Origin: Amycolatopsis sp. 195334CR
Lineage (GTDB): Bacteria; Actinomycetota; Actinomycetes; Mycobacteriales; Pseudonocardiaceae
Direction: 5' to 3'
Assembly: GCF_017309385.1 (NCBI RefSeq)
Contig: NZ_JAFJMJ010000001.1
Span: 496,001-560,000 of the forward strand
DNA: 64,000 bases
Position 1 is the stretch's first letter; the number at the start of each line of letters is the position of its first letter. Below the pieces are notes generated by a model. It searched no databases, was not told where the DNA came from, and saw only the letters and a list, made by a program, of their open reading frames with translations. This document shows positions 29,781-39,162 of the stretch, piece after piece. The position numbers and the translations under genes are program-made.

Positions 29781-30545
29781 CTAGTTCGAGGTGAGGTCGC
29801 GCAGCGTCTTTTCGAGGGCCTTGTCCGCCTTGCGGGCCATGTCGCGGACGGCCTCCCGGCGTTCGGCATCGGCCTCGTAGTCGGCGCGGCGGTCGCGCAC
29901 CACGCGCGCTGGTGAGCCGACGGCGATGGCGTAGTCCGGGATGTCGCCGCGCACCACCGCGTGCGCGCCCAGCACGCAGCCCCGGCCCACCCGGGTGCCC
30001 TTGAGCACCGAGACCTTGGTGCCGATCCAGGTGTCCGGCCCGATCCGCACCGGGGACTTCACGATGCCCTGGTCCTTGATCGGCAGCGTGATGTCGGTGG
30101 TCACGTGGTCGAAGTCGCAGATGTAGACCCAGTCGGCGACCAGCGTGGCCGCGCCCAGCTCGATGTCGAGGTAACCGTTGACCACGTTCTGCCTGCCGAA
30201 CACGGCCTTGTCCCCGATGCGCAGCGAACCCTCGTGGCAGCGGATCGCGTTGCCGTCGCCGATGTGCACCCAGCGGCCGATCTCCAGCCGCCCGTACCCG
30301 GGGCGGCAGTGGATCTCCACGTCCTTGCCGAGGAACACCATGCCGCGCAGGATGATGTGCGGGTTGAGCAGGCGGAACTTCAGCAGCCGCCAGTACCGGA
30401 CCAGGTACCAGGGCGTGAACGCCCGGTTGCGCAGCACCCAGCGCAGCGAGTCGGCGGTGAGGAACCGGGCCTGCCGAGGGTCGCGCCGCGCGCGCCGCCA
30501 CGCCTTCGCCCTGGCCACCACCGGGGAACCCCACATGGATGTCAT
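29781..30545 (-). CDS. Left-handed beta-helix acyltransferase (Rv3034c-like)
   Basis: A 254-residue hexapeptide-repeat transferase: a basic N-terminal helix region (about 1-60) is followed by repeated I-G-x-x-x-x units (EIGRWVHIGDGNAI, RIGDKAVFG, RIGPDTWIGTKVSVLKGTRVGRGCVLGAHAVV), then GSPARVVRDRRADY. In mycobacteria Rv3034c lies in the MGLP region and is proposed as an acyltransferase for that polymer, which fits the nearby MGLP-type genes. The active-site His is probably in CDFDHVTTDI. A start 9 bases downstream is possible. The acyl group is unknown. Confidence 0.85.
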   Translation of the reverse strand: MTSMWGSPVVARAKAWRRARRDPRQARFLTADSLRWVLRNRAFTPWYLVRYWRLLKFRLLNPHIILRGMVFLGKDVEIHCRPGYGRLEIGRWVHIGDGNAIRCHEGSLRIGDKAVFGRQNVVNGYLDIELGAATLVADWVYICDFDHVTTDITLPIKDQGIVKSPVRIGPDTWIGTKVSVLKGTRVGRGCVLGAHAVVRGDIPDYAIAVGSPARVVRDRRADYEADAERREAVRDMARKADKALEKTLRDLTSN

Positions 30546-30599
30546 GGGGCTGACCGTAACCTGTAGCCGTCGGCGGGTGACAGACCAGGGAGCGGGCGA

Positions 30600-31553
30600 G
30601 TGGGGACGAAACTGATCATCGACACCGATCCCGGGGTCGACGACGCCTTCGCGCTGGCGCTGGCCGCGCGCAGCCGCGAGGTCGACCTGATCGGCGTGAC
30701 CACGGTGTTCGGCAACGTGCCGCTGGCCTCGACCACGGAGAACGCCCGCCGCCTGCTGAACCTGTTCGGCCGCGCCGACGTGCCGGTCGCCGCCGGGGCC
30801 GAGCGCCCGCTGGTGCACGCGCAGAGCCGGGCCTCCTCGGTGCACGGCGCGGACGGGCTGTCCGGCCGGTCGTCCTCGCTGGCCGCCGCCGAGCGCGAGC
30901 TGGAGACCGCCGACGCGGTCAGCATGCTGGTCTCGCTGCTGGAGCGCGCCGACGAGCCGGTGACCATCGCGCCGATCGGCCCGCTCACCAACATCGCCCT
31001 GCTGCTGGCCGCGCACCCGCGGATCCGGGACCGGATCGGGCGGCTGGTGATCATGGGCGGCGCGATCGGGCGCGGCAACATCACCGGCGCCGCCGAGTTC
31101 AACGTGTGGGCCGATCCCGAGGCCGCCCGCCGGGTGCTGGTCGAGGAGCGCGTGCCGGTGACGCTGGTGCCGATGGACCTGACCCGCCGCTGCGCGGTGT
31201 CCACCGACTGGCTGGCCGAGCTGGCCGACGGGGATCCCGTCGGCGAGGTGCTCGTCTCGCTCACCGGCGACTACCTCGACCACTACCGCAAGGAACTCGG
31301 TTACGACGGCATCGTGCTGCACGACGCGGTCGCGGTGGCCGAGGCGATCCGGCCGGGGCTGCTGGAGACCGAGCGGTTCCCGGTGGACGTGGACTGCTCG
31401 TTCGGCCCGTACCGCGGCGCGACCCTGCTGGACCAGCGTCGTTGGACACACCGGGAAGCCAACGGCGAGCCGGAAGGCGCGTCGATCGAAGTCGCCGTCG
31501 ACACCGATCTCGACGGCCTGCGCCAGTTCGTGCTCGACGGGATCAGGGGGTAG
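30600..31553 (+). CDS. Inosine/uridine-preferring nucleoside hydrolase
   Basis: Hydrolyses the N-glycosidic bond of ribonucleosides for salvage. It is 317 residues, with the calcium-binding signature IIDTDPGVDDAFAL at the N-terminus, IAPIGPLTNIALLL, VIMGGAIGRGN and the C-terminal VLHDAVAVA. The start is GTG. It is followed without a gap by an NlpC/P60 gene whose start touches this stop codon, so the two are co-transcribed. Confidence 0.94.
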   Translation: MGTKLIIDTDPGVDDAFALALAARSREVDLIGVTTVFGNVPLASTTENARRLLNLFGRADVPVAAGAERPLVHAQSRASSVHGADGLSGRSSSLAAAERELETADAVSMLVSLLERADEPVTIAPIGPLTNIALLLAAHPRIRDRIGRLVIMGGAIGRGNITGAAEFNVWADPEAARRVLVEERVPVTLVPMDLTRRCAVSTDWLAELADGDPVGEVLVSLTGDYLDHYRKELGYDGIVLHDAVAVAEAIRPGLLETERFPVDVDCSFGPYRGATLLDQRRWTHREANGEPEGASIEVAVDTDLDGLRQFVLDGIRG

Positions 31554-31555
31554 TG

Positions 31556-32689
31556 GTGGCGGAGGAAACCAGGCAGCGGCCGATCCGGCGGGCGCTGGTC
31601 ATCGCGCTGGTCGCGGTGGCCGTGGCGACCGGGATCTTCGTGCTGGCCAACCGCCAGGACAGCGCACCACTGGCGAACACCGCCGCTCCCCCGGCGTCCC
31701 CGGAGCCACCGCTGCCCGCGCCGTCGCAACCGCAACCCCAGCCGGGCGCGGCACTGCCCGCGTCGCCGGGCAAGCAGCTCGACGACTGGGCCGCGCAGTA
31801 CTCGACCTGGCTGGAGATCCCGCAGCGCTCGATGCTCGCCTACGCCAAGGCGACCATCACCATGGGCCAGGAGCAGCCCGGCTGCCACGTGTCCTGGGTG
31901 ACGCTGGCCGGGATCGGCAAGAACGCCAGCGACCACGGGCGCGTCGGCGGCGTGATCGGCGAGGACGGCCGCCCGGCGCAGCCGATCGGCACGGTCGACC
32001 TGCTGGACTTCAACGGCAAGGTGGTCTCCGAGCCGGACGCCAACGGCCCGATGCAGCTCACCCCGGCCGTCTGGGACAAGTGGGCGCGCAGCGCGAGCGG
32101 CGCGGGCGCCCCGGATCCGCAGAACCTCGACGACGCCGCGCTGACCGCCGCCCGCGCCCTGTGCGCCGACGGCGGCCGCGACCTGTCCGACGGTCCCACC
32201 TGGTGGAACGCGGTCGGTTCGCTGCAGGACGCGCCGTTGTTCCTGCACCGCGTGCTGGCCACCGCGAACGTCTACGGCACGGTCGCGAAGACCGACGCGC
32301 CGCCGAAGACCTCGGTGCTCAAGGCGGTCTACTTCGCCATCGAGAAGATCGGCCTGCCGTACGTGTGGGGCGGCAACGGCATCGAAGGCGGGCACGAGGG
32401 CTTCGACTGCTCGGGCCTGACCACCGCGGCCTACGGCAACGCGGGGATCACGCTCAAGCGCACCGCGCACTGGCAGTACGGCAGCGTGCCGCTGGTGCCG
32501 GTCGAGGAGGAGCCGCAGCTCGGCGACCTGGTGTTCTTCGGCAACCCGTCGACGAAGATCCACCACGTCGGCATCTACGTTGGCAACAAGCAGATGGTGG
32601 ATGCGCCGACCTTCGGGCAGGCCGTCCAGGTCCACGCCTACCGCCGCCCCGGCGACGACTACGCGGGTGCGGGGCGCCCGGCGGTCTGA
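31556..32689 (+). CDS. Secreted NlpC/P60 hydrolase with degenerate transglycosylase-like domain
   Basis: A 377-residue envelope protein with an N-terminal membrane anchor/signal segment (ALVIALVAVAVATGIFVLA), a Pro/Ala/Gln-rich linker (about 42-72), an SLT/MltB-like domain (about 75-230: GPMQLTPAVWDKWA) and a C-terminal NlpC/P60 domain. The endopeptidase triad is visible: Cys in GFDCSGLT, His in IHHVGIYVG, with a later polar residue. In the transglycosylase-like part the usual IGxxESxHG reads IGKNASDHG, so the catalytic Glu appears replaced. Two adjacent GTG codons (31553, 31556) could start it. Confidence 0.86.
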   Translation: MAEETRQRPIRRALVIALVAVAVATGIFVLANRQDSAPLANTAAPPASPEPPLPAPSQPQPQPGAALPASPGKQLDDWAAQYSTWLEIPQRSMLAYAKATITMGQEQPGCHVSWVTLAGIGKNASDHGRVGGVIGEDGRPAQPIGTVDLLDFNGKVVSEPDANGPMQLTPAVWDKWARSASGAGAPDPQNLDDAALTAARALCADGGRDLSDGPTWWNAVGSLQDAPLFLHRVLATANVYGTVAKTDAPPKTSVLKAVYFAIEKIGLPYVWGGNGIEGGHEGFDCSGLTTAAYGNAGITLKRTAHWQYGSVPLVPVEEEPQLGDLVFFGNPSTKIHHVGIYVGNKQMVDAPTFGQAVQVHAYRRPGDDYAGAGRPAV

Positions 32690-33042
32690 GGCTCCATCTG
32701 GTTCCGCGCGCAGACGAGCGTGAGCTTGCCGCCGGGCCGGCGTGACTGGCTGAGCTCGGCGGCCTCGTGGATCTGGTCGAGGGGGTAGGAGCGGGCGACC
32801 GAGACGGTCAGCACGCCTTCGCCGGCCAGCCGGGCAACGCCATCACCAGCCAGCGCGGCAACGCGTTCGGCCATGCCATTGCCGTAACCGGTCACCTGGG
32901 CCCCGATCTCTTCCAGTGCGGCGGCCCGTCTCGGTCCGGCGGTAGCGATCACCCGGGCACCCCGGTGCAGCGCGAAGCGCACCGCCGCCTCGCCCACGGT
33001 GGAGCCCGCGCCGTGGACGAGCAGCAGCTCACCCGGCTGGAC
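32659..33042 (-). pseudogene. Remnant of a zinc-type alcohol dehydrogenase/quinone oxidoreductase
   Basis: Minus-strand coding remnant of the MDR family. GELLLVHGAGSTVGEAAVRFALHRGARVIATAG is a normal Rossmann start, but after about 60 residues it jumps to the family C-terminus (SVARSYPLDQIHEAAELSQSRRPGGKLTLVC). Roughly 100 residues of the middle and the whole N-terminal domain are missing. Its 3' end overlaps the NlpC/P60 gene. It is taken as a pseudogene with an internal deletion. Confidence 0.75.
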
Positions 33043-33044
33043 GC

Positions 33045-33218
33045 CGCGGCGTCGACTCCGGCGAGGCGCGCTTCATCATCGACGTGGCGATCGCCATCTC
33101 CCGGCGCGCCACCTCCCGCTGGCTGGCCGCCCCGGGCGCGACCCTGTCCGAACTCGTCGCCCGAGCCGCCGCCGAACTGCGCGAAGCGGTCACACCGCGA
33201 ACCCCGACCGTCGACTGA
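33045..33218 (+). pseudogene. Unrecognised C-terminal gene fragment
   Basis: An open plus-strand frame without a convincing start, abutting the oxidoreductase remnant head to head. It encodes about 57 residues including ARFIIDVAIAISRRATSRWL and ends EAVTPRTPTVD. It looks like the C-terminal tail of a truncated protein (possibly a regulator), but I do not recognise the family. The 92 bases from here to the leader ORF hold no other gene I can see. Confidence 0.4.
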
Positions 33219-33331
33219 GCAGACCGGCCCCGGCAAAAGGAGTGGACGGACCGCCGCGTGCACTTGTAACTTGCGCTCGATCCGTGACGCCGCCCGAGGA
33301 GGTGAGACCCATGAACGCTGTATCGACGTGG

Positions 33332-34810
<1,479 letters not shown>

Positions 34811-34880
34811 CGGCCAGTTCGGGAACGGTCCCCACCGTCGACGGCAAGCTTGCCCGCAAGTCATCGCGGAGGAGGGTCCG

Positions 34881-35249
34881 GTGGGCAGGCAGGTCAAGAT
34901 CGCGCGGGCGATCATGTACGCGCAGGCGGTGGCCTCGCTCGGGATCTGGGTGGTGCAGGTGCTGACCGTCAGCGCGCGCCTCGACCACAACCAGGAGGTC
35001 GCGGGCTCGGTGTGGTTCGTGCTCGTGGTCAACCCGGTGATCGCGGTGCTCGTCGCGGTGGCCGCCACCTTCCTGACCCGGCGCCCGTGGGCACGCGGGC
35101 TCGCCGTGGTCATGGAGGTGGTGGGCGCGGCGGGGGCGCTGGTCAGCGTGGTCACCGGGTACTACCAGGCGGTGTTCGCGATCCTGCTGGCCATCGGCGT
35201 GCTGGTGCTGGTGCGGTCGGGTTCCGCGCGATCGGTGCAGCCCGCATGA
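34881..35249 (+). CDS. Small four-helix membrane protein
   Basis: A 122-residue hydrophobic protein with four membrane segments (ARAIMYAQAVASLGIWVVQVL; VWFVLVVNPVIAVLVAVAATF; GLAVVMEVVGAAGALVSVVTG; AVFAILLAIGVLVLV). The GTG start has a strong GGAGGAGGG site. The ATGA overlap couples it to a small lipoprotein gene. It starts 70 bases after the monooxygenase stop, so co-transcription is possible. Function unknown. Confidence 0.75.
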   Translation: MGRQVKIARAIMYAQAVASLGIWVVQVLTVSARLDHNQEVAGSVWFVLVVNPVIAVLVAVAATFLTRRPWARGLAVVMEVVGAAGALVSVVTGYYQAVFAILLAIGVLVLVRSGSARSVQPA

Positions 35250-35476
35250 GGGCGCGCCTGGCCGCCGTCGCCGGCGCGGTCGTCCTGGTCGCCGGCGGCT
35301 GCGCCGGCCCACCGCCGACGAAGTGCAGCGGGGGTTTCTGCTCGGGGCCCGCCTACTGGCCGAGCACCGCCACCCAGATCGAGAACGGTTTTGTGGCCGT
35401 GTTGAGCGCCGTAGGCGTGGTCCCGATCGTGCCCCGCAGCGCCAACGGCCCCGCCCGCCGGACCAGCCGGGGCTGA
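35246..35476 (+). CDS. Small putative lipoprotein (76 aa)
   Basis: Starts MRARLAAVAGAVVLVAGGC: a basic N-terminus, a hydrophobic stretch and a lipobox (VAGGC) with the lipidated Cys at residue 19. The mature part is only about 57 residues with two further Cys (KCSGGFC), likely a disulfide. Its ATG overlaps the TGA of the membrane-protein gene by four bases, so the two are translated together and may act together at the membrane. No family recognised. Confidence 0.6.
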   Translation: MRARLAAVAGAVVLVAGGCAGPPPTKCSGGFCSGPAYWPSTATQIENGFVAVLSAVGVVPIVPRSANGPARRTSRG

Positions 35477-35486
35477 GGCGCTTCCC

Positions 35487-35939
35487 TCAGTCTTGCGCGC
35501 CAGGGGTGAGCAGGACGATCGGGATCTCACGCGTGGTCTTCTGCGCGTACTCCTCGTACAGCGGGAAGATGCCCACCATCCGCGGCCACAGCACCTCGCG
35601 CTCGGCCGGGGTGGCGACCCTGGCGCGCGCGGTGAACCGGCGGTCGCCCGCCTGCACGCCGACGCTCGGCTCCGCCACGAGGTTCTTGAACCACGCAGGA
35701 TCGTCGTCGTCACCGCCCTTGGAGGCGACGACCACGAAGTCCTCGCCCGCCTTGCCGTAGATCAGGCAGGTGCGGCGCGGAATGCCGGTCCGGCGCCCGG
35801 TGGTGGCGAGCACGAGCGTGTGGACGCCGTTCGATTCGTGGCCCTCGGCGCCGTCGGAGGCGAGGTACGCGCGGGTCTGCTCGGCGACCCAGTCCCACTG
35901 CGAGTCGGTGGCGCGGTCAAGATCAGCGGCGACGGCCAT
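35487..35939 (-). CDS. Deazaflavin (F420)-dependent nitroreductase-family protein
   Basis: A 150-residue split-barrel protein of the Ddn family, whose members use reduced F420. Signature segments are LVLATTGRRTGIPRRTCLIYG, FVVVASKGGDDDDPAWFKNL and REVLWPRMVGIFPLYEEYAQKT. The start MAVAADLD follows a GGGAGG site; an in-frame GTG lies 21 bases upstream. It converges on the lipoprotein gene. F420 use is inferred from the family. Confidence 0.88.
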   Translation of the reverse strand: MAVAADLDRATDSQWDWVAEQTRAYLASDGAEGHESNGVHTLVLATTGRRTGIPRRTCLIYGKAGEDFVVVASKGGDDDDPAWFKNLVAEPSVGVQAGDRRFTARARVATPAEREVLWPRMVGIFPLYEEYAQKTTREIPIVLLTPGAQD

Positions 35940-36043
35940 GGCGGAGGTCCTCCCGGTCACGCGGCCTCGTCGTGGCCGCTAGTACCCCTGGAACGGAGCC
36001 GTTGCGGCGTTCTCGACAGGGGCTAGACGTGACCCGGGTCACA

Positions 36044-36490
36044 TTATCGACCACAGCGGTCCAAACGCTTCCAGGGCCAGTCCGACGCGAGCCAATCCGC
36101 GACGGCATCGGCCAGTGGCCCGTCGAGGGCGGACCTGTCGGCCCGCACCCAGGACTGCACCGAGACGTCCCACTCCGCGGAGTCCGGCGGATACAGGTAG
36201 ACGCACCCGATGACGTCGTCGCCCTCCAGCACGGTGAACGTGAACCCGACGCGGCGCGTGAAGTCGTCCGCGTGGCGGCGGAGGTCGGCGAGGTTCCGTT
36301 CGAGCGTCATGCCGTCGCGCGGTGGCCAGTCGCCGTCGGGATAGCCGGGCGTGGCGCGGATGTGCTCGATGCTCGACATCCACGCGGCGTGATCGGCCTC
36401 GTTGTGCCGCGGCCCCAACGGTTCGAGCCGGAACCGCTCGGTCACCAACCCGGTCGGCGGCACAAAATCGGCTGGCACGAACGCGGTCAT
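36044..36490 (-). CDS. GNAT-family acetyltransferase
   Basis: A 148-residue N-acetyltransferase. TERFRLEPLGPRHNEADHAAW opens the fold, and FTFTVLEGDDVIGCVYLYP and VQSWVRADRSALDGPLADAV give the core strand and acyl-CoA segment. Its ATG lies 69 bases from the divergent phosphotransferase gene. The substrate is unknown. Larger open frames through the neighbouring gene on this strand are shadows. Confidence 0.8.
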   Translation of the reverse strand: MTAFVPADFVPPTGLVTERFRLEPLGPRHNEADHAAWMSSIEHIRATPGYPDGDWPPRDGMTLERNLADLRRHADDFTRRVGFTFTVLEGDDVIGCVYLYPPDSAEWDVSVQSWVRADRSALDGPLADAVADWLASDWPWKRLDRCGR

Positions 36491-36559
36491 GGGCGGGAGC
36501 GTAATGCGCTGGACAGCTCCCCCGCACCCGAGTTTCTCTTCCCAGGAAAGGAGCCCTCG

Positions 36560-37456
36560 TTGAGCAGCACACCGGATCTCGGACCACTCCCCCGGCGCGT
36601 CACCGTCGACGCGACACAGGTGCGGCGGTTGGTCGCCGAGCAGTTCCCGGAATGGGCCGGCCTCCCGGTCCGGCCGGTCGCCGCCAACGGCTGGGACAAC
36701 TTCACCTTCCACCTCGGCGACACCATGCTCGCGCGGCTGCCGAGCGCCGCCGAATACGCGCTGGCGGTCGACAAGGAACACCAGTGGCTTCCGGCACTCG
36801 CGCCCCGGTTGCCGCTGCCCGTTCCCGTCCCGCTGGCGAAGGGACGTCCCGGCGCCGGCTACCCCTTCCCGTGGTCGATCTACCCCTGGCTCCACGGCGA
36901 ACCCGCGCACGCGGACCGCATCGCCGACCCGGTCCGCTTCGCCCTCGAGCTGGCCGACTTCCTGCTCGCCTTGCGGAACGTCGATGCCGCCGACGGTCCC
37001 CAGCCGGGTAAACACAACTGGTTCCGAGGCGACACCCTGCGCACCTACGACGCCCGGACCCAGCGCGCGCTCACGGCACTGGGCGATCACGCCGACCCGG
37101 CCCGCGAAATCTGGGCGACCGCACTGGAATCCCACTGGGACGGGCCCGACCGCTGGTTCCACGGCGATGTCGCCCCGGGCAACCTCCTGGTCGAGGACGG
37201 CCACCTCGCGGCCGTCATCGACTTCGGGACCTGCGGGGTCGGCGATCCCTCCTGCGACCTCGCCATCGCCTGGACGCTGCTGACCGCCGACGGCCGTCAA
37301 AGGTTCCGCGAACGCTTGGCCGTCGACGAGGAGACCTGGGCACGTGGGCGCGGCTGGGCCCTGTGGAAGGCGCTCGCCCAGAACGACGACGCCACCCTCG
37401 GTCAGCTCTTCGCCGACCACGCGCGCGTCACCCCAGGTGGTCGTTCTCCCCGCTGA
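36560..37456 (+). CDS. Aminoglycoside-phosphotransferase-family kinase
   Basis: Protein-kinase-like small-molecule kinase of 298 residues. The catalytic loop is WFHGDVAPGNLLV and the metal-binding motif is AVIDFGTCGVGDP; NGWDNFTFHLGD near the N-terminus forms part of the nucleotide site. The start is TTG, placed by GGAAAGGAG 7 bases upstream. Members range from antibiotic kinases to sugar and macrolide kinases; nothing here fixes the substrate. Its last 29 bases overlap the convergent MBL gene. Confidence 0.88.
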   Translation: MSSTPDLGPLPRRVTVDATQVRRLVAEQFPEWAGLPVRPVAANGWDNFTFHLGDTMLARLPSAAEYALAVDKEHQWLPALAPRLPLPVPVPLAKGRPGAGYPFPWSIYPWLHGEPAHADRIADPVRFALELADFLLALRNVDAADGPQPGKHNWFRGDTLRTYDARTQRALTALGDHADPAREIWATALESHWDGPDRWFHGDVAPGNLLVEDGHLAAVIDFGTCGVGDPSCDLAIAWTLLTADGRQRFRERLAVDEETWARGRGWALWKALAQNDDATLGQLFADHARVTPGGRSPR

Positions 37457-38240
37457 CCCAGGCGATGTACCGCTCCGCCGACCGCCGCACCGCGCCCTTG
37501 GCGTCGCTGAGGACCTTGCGGCCGAAGAGCCCGTAGATACGGTCGAACTCGTACGGCTCCAACCGCTCCACGATGCGCCGCACCAGGCCCGCGGACAGGG
37601 GGATCGTGTTCGGGTAGCTGCGCATGAACGTCACCCAGCCCTCGGCGGCCACCGGCACGATGGTGTCCCCGGTGAGCAGGGCACCGCCCGCCACGTGCGC
37701 CACCGCCGCCCCGGGGAAGTGCCCGCCCGCCTCGATCAGCGTCACGCCGGGCAGGACCTCCTCGGTCCCCGACCACTCCCGGAGCACCGGGTCCTCCCGC
37801 CGCACCCACCGCCGGTCGGCCGCGTGCACCAGCACCGGGACCCCGCCGAGCCGGTGGCTCCAGCTCACCTGCGACGCGTACATGTGCGGATGGCTGGCCA
37901 CGATCACCGCGGCGCCGCCGAGTTCCTCGACCTTGGCGGCCAACGGCTCGTCGAGGTGGTTCGGCGGGTCCCACATCAGGTTGCCCCGCGGCGTCCGCAC
38001 CAGGTGCGTCCACTGCCCGATGCCGAACGCCGGTTCCCGGTTGAGGCGGTGGATGCCGGGCTCCAGTTCTTCGTGCACCAGCCGGTGTTCCTCGGCGGCC
38101 AGCTCGGCCAGCGTGGTCCACGCCTGGCCGGCGGCGGGCACCCACTGCCGCTCGTCGGCGCAGATCGCGCACACCCCGGCCGGGGCTTCAGCGGTGTCGG
38201 GGTGCTCCACGCCGCAGGTCCGGCAGATCCAGATCGTCAT
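37428..38240 (-). CDS. MBL-fold protein with N-terminal rubredoxin-like zinc ribbon
   Basis: A 270-residue protein with an N-terminal CxxC...CxxC ribbon (WICRTCGVEH, VCAICADE, about 5-30) fused to an MBL domain. The MBL core has SHPHMYASQ where HxHxDH is expected, AGGHFPGAAVAH and LTGDTIVPV, so parts of the metal site are altered. It shares a MerR-type palindrome with the divergent alpha/beta hydrolase gene. Function unknown; redox or metal sensing by the ribbon is possible. Confidence 0.8.
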   Translation of the reverse strand: MTIWICRTCGVEHPDTAEAPAGVCAICADERQWVPAAGQAWTTLAELAAEEHRLVHEELEPGIHRLNREPAFGIGQWTHLVRTPRGNLMWDPPNHLDEPLAAKVEELGGAAVIVASHPHMYASQVSWSHRLGGVPVLVHAADRRWVRREDPVLREWSGTEEVLPGVTLIEAGGHFPGAAVAHVAGGALLTGDTIVPVAAEGWVTFMRSYPNTIPLSAGLVRRIVERLEPYEFDRIYGLFGRKVLSDAKGAVRRSAERYIAWVSGENDHLG

Positions 38241-38246
38241 CGCCCC

Positions 38247-38278
38247 AGCCTTGAACCTCCACCACGGTGCAGGTCAAG
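38247..38278. promoter_or_regulatory. MerR-type bidirectional promoter/operator
   Basis: TTGAACCTCCACC at 38251-38263 is followed by ACGGTGCAGGTCAA, an imperfect palindrome centred at about 38264. Read rightwards it gives TTGAAC, a 19-20-base spacer and the hydrolase GTG 15 bases beyond the palindrome. Read leftwards it gives TTGACC and the MBL ATG 17 bases beyond. The layout matches the sites at 6436 and 45494. Confidence 0.55.
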
Positions 38279-38286
38279 CTTCGACC

Positions 38287-39162
38287 GTGCGAGAAGTGAA
38301 CTGGGAGCACTGGCCCGGGGTGCGCGGCGAGACGGTCGACGTGGGCGGCACGAGCGCGCACCTGCTCCGAGCCGACGGTCCGGCGTCCGCGCCGACCCAG
38401 TTCCTGGTCCACCCCATGGCCAGCGGCGGCGTTTTCTGGCTGGACGTGTTGCCCTCGCTGACCGCGCACGGGCCGGTCGTCGCCGTCGACCTCCCCGGTG
38501 CCGTGCTCGGGCGAACCGAGTCACCGCACCGGTTCGCCGTGCGCGCCGAGCCGAGCGCGCGGTTCCTGCGCGCGTTGACCACCGCGCTCGGCCTCGACCG
38601 CGTCGTGGTGCACGGCTGGTCCTTCGGGGGTTTGGTCGCGTTGTTGTTCGCCGACCTCGTACCCGCGCGCGTCGAGCGGCTCGTGCTGACCGCGCCGACC
38701 CTGCCCGGTCCGCTGAGCCGGGCGGAACGGCTGGGCTGGCAGACGCTGGGCCGCCTGGCCCTGCTCGTCGGCCCCGGGCTCCTCACGGTGACCGGCTCCG
38801 CCCTGATGGGCGTGAAGCAGCGCAACCCGCGGCAGCTCCCGTGCTCGCCCGAGCTGGCCGCGCTGATCGGCGAGCAGCTCGCGGAAATCGGCCCGCGGCA
38901 ACTGCGGAACGGCGTGACCGCCTTCGCCTCCGCGGTCTCGGCGATGTTCGTCGACCGGCACCCGGCCGAAGACGCCATCGACCGGCTCGCCGTGCCCACG
39001 CTGGTCCTGTGGGGCGATCAGGACCCGCTGATCGAGCGCGCCACGATCGACCACCTGCTCGCCCGCCGCCCGGACTGGGCGCTCCACGTCTTCGAGGGCG
39101 TCGGCCACCTTCCGCCGTGGGAGGTGCCGGACGCCTACGCCTCGGCGGTCTCCCCCGGCTGA
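38287..39162 (+). CDS. Alpha/beta hydrolase
   Basis: A 291-residue alpha/beta-fold hydrolase. The nucleophile elbow is HGWSFGG (Ser about residue 118), the acid is in LVLWGDQDPL and the catalytic His in FEGVGHLPPW. The start is taken as GTG directly behind the MerR-type promoter, giving a leaderless mRNA; an in-frame GTG 9 bases later is possible. It converges with a mycothiol-type isomerase gene, overlapping by 28 bases. The ester or other substrate is unknown. Confidence 0.85.
   Translation: MREVNWEHWPGVRGETVDVGGTSAHLLRADGPASAPTQFLVHPMASGGVFWLDVLPSLTAHGPVVAVDLPGAVLGRTESPHRFAVRAEPSARFLRALTTALGLDRVVVHGWSFGGLVALLFADLVPARVERLVLTAPTLPGPLSRAERLGWQTLGRLALLVGPGLLTVTGSALMGVKQRNPRQLPCSPELAALIGEQLAEIGPRQLRNGVTAFASAVSAMFVDRHPAEDAIDRLAVPTLVLWGDQDPLIERATIDHLLARRPDWALHVFEGVGHLPPWEVPDAYASAVSPG

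Noticed and set aside
33219..33310. Rifamycin-associated element (RAE) upstream of the monooxygenase gene
   Set aside because: I looked for a GGGGCTTGCG-type inverted repeat and found none in this stretch.
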